DNA of 64,000 nt from Lepidodermella squamata. Its lineage: Eukaryota; Gastrotricha. The notes beneath the pieces are model-generated. The model saw nothing but the letters and a program-made list of their open reading frames with translations, had not been told where the DNA came from and made no database searches. Numbering within the stretch: the stretch's first letter is position 1; the number at the start of each line of letters is the position of its first letter. The stretch is taken from the NCBI GenBank assembly GCA_047495785.1, contig JBLDXI010000009.1, positions 4,216,001 through 4,280,000 on the forward strand, in the 5' to 3' direction. The translations under genes were made by a program, and so were the position numbers. Below, one piece after another: positions 50,498 to 60,200 of the stretch.

Positions 50498-50871
50498 ATG
50501 TCAGCCGCCACTTCATCATTTGTCTTCGTCATCTCTGCCTGCCTGCTGATCGCTCAGGTCTCTGGCCAAACTGTACGATGCGGATCGACCCCAAACGTCG
50601 AAAACGGGTTTATAACCAGCGGAACTGTGCAGGCAGGGTCGACTCGGCTTGTTGGCTGCAACGAAGGTTTCAGGCTTTACGGCGCAGGTCAGATTTCATG
50701 CCAAAACGACGGAACATGGACCTCTCCTGGAACCTGCTACCAAGCTGCTGCAAACATACAAGGTATGAAATGCCCAGAATGCTGTAAGAATCGTTTTAAT
50801 TGTTTCCTGTAATAGCTGAACGCAAACCGCAGCGCGTGTTCATCTACGCGGGAAAGCACGGCCGGCGATAA
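50498..50871 (+). CDS. Small secreted sushi (CCP) protein 1 with conserved GRR tail
   Basis: Two exons, 50498-50762 and 50816-50871, 107 aa. The signal peptide runs MSAATSSFVFVISACLLIAQ to about residue 25. One sushi/CCP module follows with four cysteines (CGSTPNVENG, VGCNEGF, ISCQNDGTW, GTC). A linker leads into exon 2, which encodes only the tail AERKPQRVFIYAGKHGRR and then the stop. The tail differs from sushi gene 2 at three residues, yet nine of its codons are changed synonymously, so the peptide itself appears constrained. A C-terminal Gly followed by two Arg is the classic amidation signal, so processing to an amidated peptide is possible. An AATAAA lies at 50945. No homologous described family comes to mind. 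Confidence 0.85.
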
Positions 50872-51267
50872 ACCTCCAGCCTATCAATCTCATCGTAACA
50901 AAACTTGCAATCTTGTTGTATGGAAATTGGCGTTTATAAACGCAAATAAAATTTATTTGTTTCCTAATCGAATATATTGATAATTTATCTGTTACCCAGC
51001 TGATTCCTTGTATAGATAGGGTTCCAATGTCATGGAGCATTTGCCTATTATTGACAGTTGACAGAAGAGCATTGCGATGGTAAACCCACCGATCTTCACG
51101 AGAACCTGTGCGGAAGAAGTGAGCTTATCTCCTCCGAATCTTTTCGCAGTCGTGGACGTTATGCGAGGACTTAATTCGGGAATATTCCAGACAACAGCGG
51201 CTGGAATAAACTTCAGACATTCGCTTGCCGTATAAAATAACGATGATGATGGAAATATTGTCAGGCT

Positions 51268-51537
51268 TCAAAGCGATTTCACACCTTGCCGTCCTGATAA
51301 GTCCCCGAGACCGGAAGCTCGCATCATATCGTTCGAAGCTTCTTCGTTAGAGTATTCGGGTCCGATTTCCCGACGTAAAAGGTCAGCGATAAACGGCCTG
51401 GTGATATTGCGTGCCACTGAACTCGGCGTTTTACAGTCGTTGTTGTTGAAATGCAATGGGCAGTGAACAGAGCAATGTATGGTTTTCAGATGAAGTAAAG
51501 CTGGATACACTAATGCGCGATTTGTCGCGCGCGACAA
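51268..51537 (-). other. Possible orphan exon
   Basis: The open frame includes ITRPFIADLLRREIGPEY and then SNEEASNDMMRASG, followed by a possible donor (CAAG|GTGTGA). The composition looks protein-like, but there is no domain, start or partner exon, and it could be a chance frame. Confidence 0.2.
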
Positions 51538-51810
51538 CTTAAGTGCGCGACAGTCGCGCTATTACACGCGACAGAAAAAGATGAAAATGATACTTGGATC
51601 GCTACGACGGCAAATCTGAAATTTGCGTGCGCACTCTTAAGGCTAAAAGACAACAGCATATTCATCAAATTATCAAATTAGTTACGTGTGAAATAGGTTA
51701 ATCGAAGACAGAAATTCGAAAAAAGTTCGCTAGATTCTTAAAACGCAATATTTTTAGCAGGATACTTGTGCACTTTCGAGTCATTTTATTTCATAAAGAT
51801 GTTAAATATT

Positions 51811-51851
51811 CGTGCGACGTTTCGGCCACAAAGTGGCTATCGTCAGGCAGT
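51811..51851 (-). ncRNA. Candidate minimal hammerhead ribozyme, left arm
   Basis: Read on the minus strand: CTGACGA, a GCCAC-TTT-GTGGC hairpin, then GAAACGTC. TGC before and GCA after could form a short stem I. There is a mismatch next to the conserved core of stem II, so activity is uncertain. Confidence 0.4.
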
Positions 51852-52187
51852 ATCTAAAAACAATCAACAAGACAAAAAAGGCATCAGCAAAATCAACAAG
51901 CTAGTAAGGTGTTCAGGTCAGGATTCAGCTTTTTAATATAGTAAGCTTCGCAAGACTTCACTTCCATGAAGTTGCTCTTAGCTAAGATAGAGGGTTTGAA
52001 GAATAGAGAGTATTTTCTAGATAGAGGATATAAATAGCGTTGTTCTTTGTGTACTTGTTCCACATGTATATTAAAATTATATATTAAACTATATTAAAAA
52101 GCTGAAAAAAGCTGAATCGTGACCTGAACACCTTACTAGCTTGTTGAGTTTGCTGATGCCTTTTTATCTTGTTGATTGTTTTTAGAT

Positions 52188-52228
52188 ACTGCCTGACGAT
52201 AGCCACTTTGTGGCCGAAACGTCGCACG
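52188..52228 (+). ncRNA. Candidate minimal hammerhead ribozyme, right arm
   Basis: Same sequence as the left-arm copy on the other strand: TGC, CTGACGA, GCCAC-TTT-GTGGC, GAAACGTC, GCA. The palindromic ACGT in stem III would fit the dimer-type hammerheads of Penelope-like elements. Confidence 0.4.
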
Positions 52229-52617
52229 AATATATAACATCTTTATGAAATAAAATGACTCAAAACTGCACAAGTATGCTGCTAAAAATATTGCGTTTAA
52301 ATACACCGGGTCAATAATGCCCTACGATCCGATACCAACATCTATCTGTTCGGTATTCCGTCAGATTCTTAAAAATCGAAATCCTTTGATGATTTGCAAT
52401 CGGCATCCACCCCTATTGAAACATATTGGCATCCTATTGGCAGAACTCGAATTAACTCTATCCTAGATAGATCCTGGCGAACCGGCCAAAAACAAGTGAG
52501 AGAATGAGAGAAGAAGAGAAAGAAAAACGTTTCAAGACTATATCTGGGAAGATAAAGGTATGCTGAAGCTCAAATAGCTTGCTTTGTTTTAGGGATACTT
52601 GATATAGGTTGACCGGC

Positions 52618-52781
52618 CAGGGTGCGAAGTACAGGGGTGCTGGGGTCGCGACACCCCAGCTCCGGGACTCCAACCAGAGGAAGGCTGAAAAAACCACAGG
52701 GGGTACCCTTTGCTTTCTTCGACTGGGTCCTAGAAAAAAAGTAAAAAACACCTCAGCTCCCGGATCCTACTTCGCACTCTG
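52618..52781. repeat. Short MITE-like element with hAT-type ends
   Basis: Ends CAGGGTGCGAAGTA and (complement) CAGAGTGCGAAGTA, 164 bp apart. CAG ends and 14-bp inverted repeats suggest a hAT MITE, but flanking 8-mers do not match, so this is tentative. Confidence 0.5.
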
Positions 52782-53148
52782 CTTTTACGTTGTTCAAAAT
52801 GTGAATCGCCGCGGCACTCAAAATCGCAATATTAAGCTAGGTTAAAATGTGTTTGAAATAGATGTTGACATCGTGCCAAGGAAGATGTTAGCAAGCGGTA
52901 TAAGTTCTGCGGTAAAGAAAAAACCAGAAATTAACATGGAGGCAATAACAGATGAATCACCGTCCCGTTGATTCATGCTGAGGAGTCTTCTTATTTCAGG
53001 TTGAAGTTATGGCGTGTGACGCAAATTAGCAAAAAACCCGCCGTTTGTGGTAATGATTTTTTACATTAACGAGCGGCAAGCGCGACAAAAACAATGGCGG
53101 GGCAATTAACGCGACGAATCAGTTAGCAGCCGGTCAAAACAAGCGGGC

Positions 53149-53156
53149 TATAAATA
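53149..53156 (+). promoter_or_regulatory. TATA box of sushi gene 2
   Basis: TATAAATA, 98 bases before the ATG of the sushi gene at 53254. GGCAATTAACGCG lies about 50 bases further upstream and resembles the inverted motif before sushi gene 1. Confidence 0.7.
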
Positions 53157-53253
53157 CCGGCCCCTTCCAGTCCGCTGGGCAAGACGCCTTCCACAAGCAA
53201 ACAGTAATTCACAACTTTTTCCAACTTCAAGCAAATCTAGAATCATCTTCGTT

Positions 53254-53627
53254 ATGTCGAACGCTACAGTATACGCTGTTGCAGCGGTTCTGTGCATTCT
53301 GGTCGCACAGATTGCCGCTCAAACCAACCAATGCGGCGACGTTCCCGGCGTTGAAAATGGTTCCATCGGAAACGGCGGATCACAACTTGGAGCGACGCGG
53401 TCAGTGACGTGCAGGGATGGCTTTCGCATCTTCGGCGCTTCGCAAATCATCTGCCAATCTGGCGGAAAATGGACCGACCCAGGGCTATGCATCAGGGCTT
53501 CCCCTAACCAACAAGGTACTACATAGATTTTATTTGAAACTCCCGTCGCATATAACTTTCTGTCTGTATAGCCGAACGCCGACCTCAAAGGGTGTTTATT
53601 TTCTCTGGAAAGCACGGGCGTCGTTGA
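53254..53627 (+). CDS. Small secreted sushi (CCP) protein 2 with conserved GRR tail
   Basis: Two exons, 53254-53515 and 53572-53627, 105 aa. Signal peptide MSNATVYAVAAVLCILVAQI, then one sushi module (CGDVPGVENG, VTCRDGF, IICQSGGKW, GLC), a short linker and the tail AERRPQRVFIFSGKHGRR. The intron is at the same place and phase as in sushi gene 1. The sushi domains have diverged more than the tail. A secreted protein that may release a C-terminally amidated peptide is inferred; a complement-like role is not implied by a single CCP module. AATAAA at 53703 may be its polyadenylation signal. Confidence 0.87.
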
Positions 53628-54545
53628 TTGGTCATGGTCATCAGTGAATCACCAAAAGACTCTTTCTCTAGTTTAAAACAATCTGAATTCGCACGATAGG
53701 TTAATAAATCAGCTTGTTAACAACAGCATGTCTTACTTTTCCCTGTGTTGTTAGTCCAAAATGGACTGTGAAAATCATTTTACCAAAATTGGCGAACGGA
53801 AACTTGGAAAATCTTGATAGCAAAGTTGGATTAGGTTATCATTATTTCCCACTTTCTATCCACATAGCCACTAAATTTATGATGAATCCTGCCGACTAAA
53901 TTTCTGCGAATCAATTCAATGACGACAGTTATTGCGATTCATCAATTTATGGCTCAGAATTTAGAGTTCCTGAGCCATTTTAAAGTATTTTCTCCTTTTT
54001 GCTCTCCATTTGGGACATTAGAATGCATATATCACAAGAAAATTAGTCATTTTTGGCTACGTCTCGTTAAGAGAGTTAAAATTAACAACCACGTCTCACT
54101 TATCACGACTCTTTAGCTGTTCAATGTAAAATTGAGCTATACACGTTAAACTTGCTATATTTTTCACGTATATATTCTGCCACGTTGACATCATGACGTC
54201 ACGCAACTCGTTGATTGTCATCACGATTGGATTCGCTGCATCGAGGAAAGTAGCACCAGGGACGCCTGGGACAACGAGGGTAGTACCAGGGACGCGTACC
54301 TGGTAGGTTTGAGGGTCAAGGTGTACCCGCCAGGGACGCTGAAATCCCGGTAGGCTGGCTGGCGGAGCGTAGTTGTATTGCAAAATGAATGTAGCAAAGG
54401 CTATTTTCAGCCTTATTCATGACAAAATACCTTCAGCTCTACTATTTCTCTCGCTTCGATGTGTTTTGATGTGTCCATGTGTCTCGATGTGTCTCTCTTC
54501 GCTCGCTATAATCACAGGAGAATGTAATTTGAAATTTGAATTACG
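53628..54545. other. Intergenic region with short ACCAGGGACGC repeats
   Basis: No gene supported. A repeated CCAGGGACGC motif occurs three times at 54247-54340. A 95-codon open frame on the minus strand covers it but has no recognisable domain. Confidence 0.4.
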
Positions 54546-54596
54546 TTGACAATTTCTCTTCATAATTCCCGTTTTTCATTGCGTTTTCTTAATTTC

Positions 54597-54851
54597 ATGC
54601 CTTTTTCAGTCCTATGTGTGCTGCTCAAGCAATCCGAGCCCAAATGCCGTAATGTCCCCGAAGTTGTGAATGGGACCATTTTGAATGGCGGGTCGGAAAT
54701 TGCAGACAAGCGATACGTTCAATGCGCAGTTGGCTTCAGACTGTGGGTAGCATCTACGATCACCTGCCAGCAAAACGGAACATGGACGACGCCGGGCGAG
54801 TGTTCTCCGGAAACTCTATGCATCGATGATATTCCACTTGAATCTAGATGA
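54597..54851 (+). pseudogene. Third sushi gene copy, degenerate
   Basis: A sushi module is readable (CRNVPEVVNG, VQCAVGF, ITCQQNGTW, GEC) with a weak hydrophobic start (MPFSVLCVLL). The linker is replaced by ETLCIDDIPLESR and a stop. No downstream exon with the conserved GRR tail was found up to the AATAAA at 54919. It may be a broken copy, or a gene whose first exon lies upstream, with TTTTTCAG at 54602-54609 serving as an acceptor. Confidence 0.5.
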
Positions 54852-57270
54852 GCCTTTTTTTAACTTCAACTTGGCTGATACAAGCGGCTCTCTAGACCAT
54901 GGGAAACCGTCCCAATCCCAATAAAGTGCTGCTGAAGATGTTGAATAAACCACCTTCCGAAGTTAGGACCCTGTACCCAATAAGGATAGGTGAGGGTTTG
55001 GTCCGATTATTAGCAATTTTTCGATAAAATTGACAAGCGGCTAGGGGTGCGTCCAATTACCTTAGTATAGAGTGTATAGCCTTCCAAGAAATGAAAAAAC
55101 ACTAATTTTTACATGACAATATTTTTATTTTCATATCTCGCCATTTTTCTTCATTATTCAAGTCGCCTGAAACACAGCATTATTCATTTCGCTAAATAAT
55201 ACGCGCGAAATGTTTTGTTCATAATAAAACAATAATAATCATCGATATATAATTCGTAAATAATATTTCAACAATTCATCATATACTGCGAAAATTTCCT
55301 CAACACTCTCGCATATATATAGCGCATATTCGTTATATAATTTCTTATAATATTTCATCGATTAATCAATGATTTTTCAATACTAATTAATCGCGACGAT
55401 TATATAAGTTTTGCGTTTTTTTCATTTTTTCGCTCTCGATCATCGATAGAACAGTATTTTTTCTTTTTAGAGAAATATATAAAGATAATCGTTGATCATC
55501 ATTCATCCTTCATCCGGCCACATTGCAAGCTTATTGTTCTGAGTCGTGCTTGCTCTACAGAAAAACACAATGAAACCAGAACAAACCAGAAAAAAGTCGC
55601 CAACTTTTTTTACCCGAAAGATTCAATGAGTCTTCTTCGTACATATAGCAACATATCAACACACGCATTAAAGTTTCAAAAAAAATCATGAAATTTTGAA
55701 AAAATTGAATACACAAGAAGAAAGTCTGATTTATAATAATACGATTTTTTTCTCCTTCTCTTTCTATCGATTCGCGCGTAATTTTATATCAGCAGTTCGG
55801 TTGATTAATTAGATAATTAATTGTTGTTCAATCAATAGATCGTAAAGAAAGTGCTCTGTGATGGTACGACGCGATGATTTTTGCGAAGAGAACAGTTTTG
55901 GCACAACAAAAGCTATTGTTTTCCGATTTTTTCAATTGTCTACCATACGAATATTGTTATAAAGAAATAATTTCGCAATCATGATCAATGCTAAAATTGA
56001 TTAAGAAAGATTCGTTGCATCTTTTTTGTAGTTGTGCTTTCAAATTTTTCATCCTCAAACAGCTGCATATAGAATATGTATAAATAGCAATGATAATAAA
56101 ATCCAGGCTGAAACTCGCCCGAGAAAAAATTCAATAAAAATAATCCGAAAAATTATTATTATTATCATGCCGATGAATAAAAACACTCGCCACACGCATA
56201 GCTGATGAAAAGTTGATTAATGACTTGATTTTTGCAGTATATAATTTTAACAACGAATAAATTCGAGAATTTTTCGATTTTTTCATAATTATGAATTTGC
56301 ACCGCTATACATTCATTTTTCGCAACAAGTTCTTTTAGCTTCAACAATCAGATTCCGCAATCGTCCAACGTACCAAATTTCGAAAGCTCGTTAACGCAGC
56401 GTGAATGCGCCTAGCTCCATGCAGATTCTGAAAAATATGTGAAAAAAATTAGACAATTTTTCAAAGGTTAAAACCCGAAATCGATGTGACCGCTGAAAAT
56501 GAGAACGAAGAAAACACCATGATGAAAAGCTTTGAATTTTTGAATAAAGACTGACACAGTTTTTTATTGGAAATTTCGACCCTTTTATCGGCTGAGATTC
56601 TCTAGAATAATAATATTTTTCCATAATATAGCTCAATTCAACAAAACAAAAGAAATCAGTAAAAAGCGCACACCAAATAAATAATTAATACTACCTCTCA
56701 ATAAAATCACGCCGTAATTTTCTAAGGCAAAAATTGAACATAAGGTTAAGTTTCAACTCAAGAAAAAATCACCACATGCTTTCAACTAATTAACATTCTG
56801 TACAGGACCAGAATAAAATTGTTATTCGATTCATTTTTTCAAGGATGAGCGATTTTTTTCGAATCCGGGCGAAAGAAACATATTTCAGGGCGAAAAAATT
56901 CCCGTGTTATAGCTGCTGCTTAAAATTTAGACCGTCTCAAGGTCAGATAAATAATTTTTCGTTGTATATATAGGGTAAGTATATCACGTTTTATCTGCTG
57001 ATGACTAAAGGAAGAGAAAATGTGCAATATAGAGTAGAAGTTATACCATCGAAAAAATCACCACAGAAATATTTTTTAGAGGTTATTATTTTGTTGGTGA
57101 GTGTGAAAAGCGGAAGAGATTAACGCAATAAAAAAGTTGTTAGGAAAGATTTTTCATTCACTGCTTCGAAAGGCTTAGCAATCAACCACTTGCTCACAAT
57201 ATAATAAAATAATAATTTACACGAAAATTGCGCTGTTTTTTTGTGTGTTAAATTTTTTAAGGTGGAATTT
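54852..57270. other. AT-rich region, probable 3' UTR and flank of the KH gene
   Basis: No coding potential seen. It is strongly AT-rich from about 55090. It lies 3' of the KH gene stop (57271), so much of it may be a long 3' untranslated region, but no polyadenylation site can be assigned. Confidence 0.4.
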
Positions 57271-60200
57271 TTAATAGGGCGAAAATTTAGCAGCCGATGC
57301 AAATTTCCGCGCCGACGTCACTGGGCCGATGCCGTTCGAGGCCGCCGCTGCTGCAAGTAGCGCTGCAGCGTCGAGCGGCGTTGACCCAGCAGCAGACGGC
57401 GATGACCCAGACGGCCCAGCTACCGCATTATTGCTCGCATTATTACTAGGCGCCGCACTCGGAATTGGCGCGCCAAGTGTGCGTTGCTGCTGCTGCTGCT
57501 GCTGGGCCGCGTTTATTGCATTAACTAGGTCAGACTGTTGCTGCTGCTGGAAAAAATGCAATTGCTGCTGTTGAAGCGCTTGCAACTGATGCAGATCCAA
57601 CTGAATATACTGCGGCTGTTGGCCGTGCTGTTGCGCTAAAAAAGCGAGTTGATTCTGCTGTTGCTGCTGCTGCTGCTGTTGTTGTTGTTGTTGTTGATGA
57701 GAATGATGAAAATCAGCGATTTGTTGCTGCTGTTGTTGCTGGGCGATAACGGCATTGTACAAAGCCGCTGTAGCCGCGGCCGACGAGTTGGCGTCGTTCG
57801 CGTGTTTCTGCTGTTGTTGCTGCTGTTGAATCTCGACACTGGCGAGAAAAACAGAGATTAGGAAAAAATCGACATTTTTCCATTAATCTCTGCTGCTTTC
57901 GAGTTCGTGAGACAACTTTTAACCACCATCATCTTCCTCATCATCACTTGCCATTTTAAATCAAATTAAGTCCTTATATGTCGAGATTCAACTTTGGGTC
58001 ATAATGTAAAATCCAGCGCAATTTTCCCGATGAAAAATTAATAAAAATTATTAATTTTCCATAAATAATGTTATAAATAGCAGCGTTGTGTTCTGAAAAA
58101 AAGTTCAGCAGCAGAAATGAACAGGGTTGAAGCATAGAAATGAACAGAAAAAATACAGAGAAATAAAAAGGGGTGGGGTTAATGACGTCGCAATCGCATG
58201 CAGAAAGTTGCAAAAATGAGGAATTATTTTAAATATTCTCTCGTTCGAAACAACGCTGCGGCTATTAGGGTGGTTAAATTGATTGATTTCAAGAAGCGAA
58301 ATCAATCGATTTACTGTTTTCATCTAAGCGGGGTGAAACAAAACTATTCGAAAGACATGCAGGTTTCGCAATGCTCAATTGGGTTGTTATTTTTTCGAAA
58401 GGGTTAAGTGGGTAAAAAATCTTAATGAGTAAAGCAAATTTTTTAAGCGAAAAATTGGGTTAATTAATCCACCTAAATTTTCCCCGAGTGCGGTAAAAAA
58501 ATAATTGACCCCGAAAATTTGTTCATACAGGTGTTTATATCCACTACTATTCAGAAACAAGGTGATGTTTTTAGGGCACAAAAAATCTCGAAAAAATTAC
58601 TTGGTACCAATGATTACAAGGTGATGTTATTAGTAGTTGACCAATGAATACGGAATAAATTTACGATAAATATATTCACGACTGAATAAATGGCAATGTT
58701 TTGTATATCTGAGTTAATAAATAGATGGGAGGAAAAGTTAGGCAAGTGAAAAAGTTGTCCACTCAAAAGCAACAGATTAAAAAATATTATATTACTCTCA
58801 ATAAAAAAATATATTAAAATAATAATTATTAATTTGTGTGCAATATTAAAGGTCGCCTGACATTTGAGTACCGCGACACTTGCGCCACGACACTTGCGCC
58901 CCGACAATTGAGTACCGACATTTGCGCCCAGCTTTAACTTGCGCCCGACGACACTTGCGCCCATTTATAAAAATAATAAATTTATTTCAACTTGCGCCCA
59001 AGCTGACGACACTTGCGTCCTGGAACACTTGCGCCCAGGGCTCAACTGTCGCCGAAGTTAAATAAATAGATAGAAATAACGGGAAAGGAGTACAGGTCGC
59101 AAATGTAATGACCATTTTCATTTTTGAATGCTATTTTGGGGTCCACAACCCGCAGAACCCAATCGCTGGTTATTTTCCCAACTTCCATTAAGTTATGCTA
59201 TCTCTATCATAGCGGTTTTCGTTAGTGTTACCCCTCAATGGAAGTTGGGGAAATAACCAGCGATTGGGCTCTGCGGGTTGTGGACCCCAAAATAGCATTC
59301 AAAAATGGAAATTTTCAACCAAAGTCGTTTTCACCTGTTTTCCCTCACGAATCCAAAGCTCTTAAGTTTACCGCGCTCTCAGATCTATCGCCTGGTAAAA
59401 ACCGCATCACATTTTTCCTCTTGGTTCGGGAGCTATTTTAAATTATGCGAGGCAAACAAATAATATCAAAGATATCAAAAAAATTTCAAAATTTCGAGGT
59501 TGAAATTTTAGAAGCCCGGGCTGCTATAGGCACAAATACGGTATATCTGGGCGCAAATGTCGCAGATAAATAGGGCGCAAATGTCGCGGGCTGAACTCAA
59601 GTGTCGCTGGGCGCATCTGTCGTGTGTGCAAATGTCGCCCCTGAATATTTTAATTTGGGCTCAAAAGTCGCGTACTCAAGTGTCGTTTTTAAAACGGGGC
59701 GCAAGTGTTTTTGGGCTCATTTGTCGGGGCGCAAGTGACGGGGCTTAAGTGTTGCGGTACTCATTTGTCGGCACACCATATTAAAGCGACTAAAGAAATA
59801 AATTTACGATAATAAATTTATGTCATGTTTAACTAAGCAATAGATAACGGCACAATGAGTCACGATAGTTGATTTGTTCCGATCAACCATGCAATAAAAT
59901 TATTGAGTTCACGCCAAGTTCCCAGCCGCGGCAGATTTTAAACAAAGCAGCATTCTCGAAAAAATATTTAAAAATAATTAAAAATAAGCCACACGGTTTG
60001 AAACTAAATTATATTAGAAATTAATTGCTAAAATTAAAGTAGTAGTAGTAGTAACCTTTTTTTGATCTCAGGTAGCCGATGATAGATTGAGCCTCAAGCC
60101 GGTATAGGGTGCGTCAGAAATAAACCCGCGAAGAAATCAACTCAATAAATAATAAATGAATAAATAGCTTTTCATCAACGGTGCGTTTCCTTCGACTCTA

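Larger units (their letters stand above)
51741..52298. mobile_element. Foldback element with inverted arms, Penelope-LTR-like
   Basis: Left arm 51741-51943 and right arm 52088-52298 are reverse complements (outer ends AAACGCAATATTTTTAGC; inner ends near CTTTTTAATATAGT). Each arm has CGACGTTTCGGCCACAAAG, a motif seen in Penelope-like element terminal repeats that carry minimal hammerhead ribozymes. No reverse transcriptase lies between the arms. No clear target duplication was seen. Confidence 0.75.

Noticed and set aside
51505-51575. GCGCGAC-rich cluster as a regulatory site
   Set aside because: Striking composition but no comparison available in the window to support a function.
54096-54383. 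95-codon minus-strand frame over ACCAGGGACGC repeats
   Set aside because: Repeat-driven composition, no recognisable domain.
58855-59770. CRISPR-like array
   Set aside because: Units are degenerate, have no regular spacers, invert at the centre and lie inside a eukaryotic foldback element.
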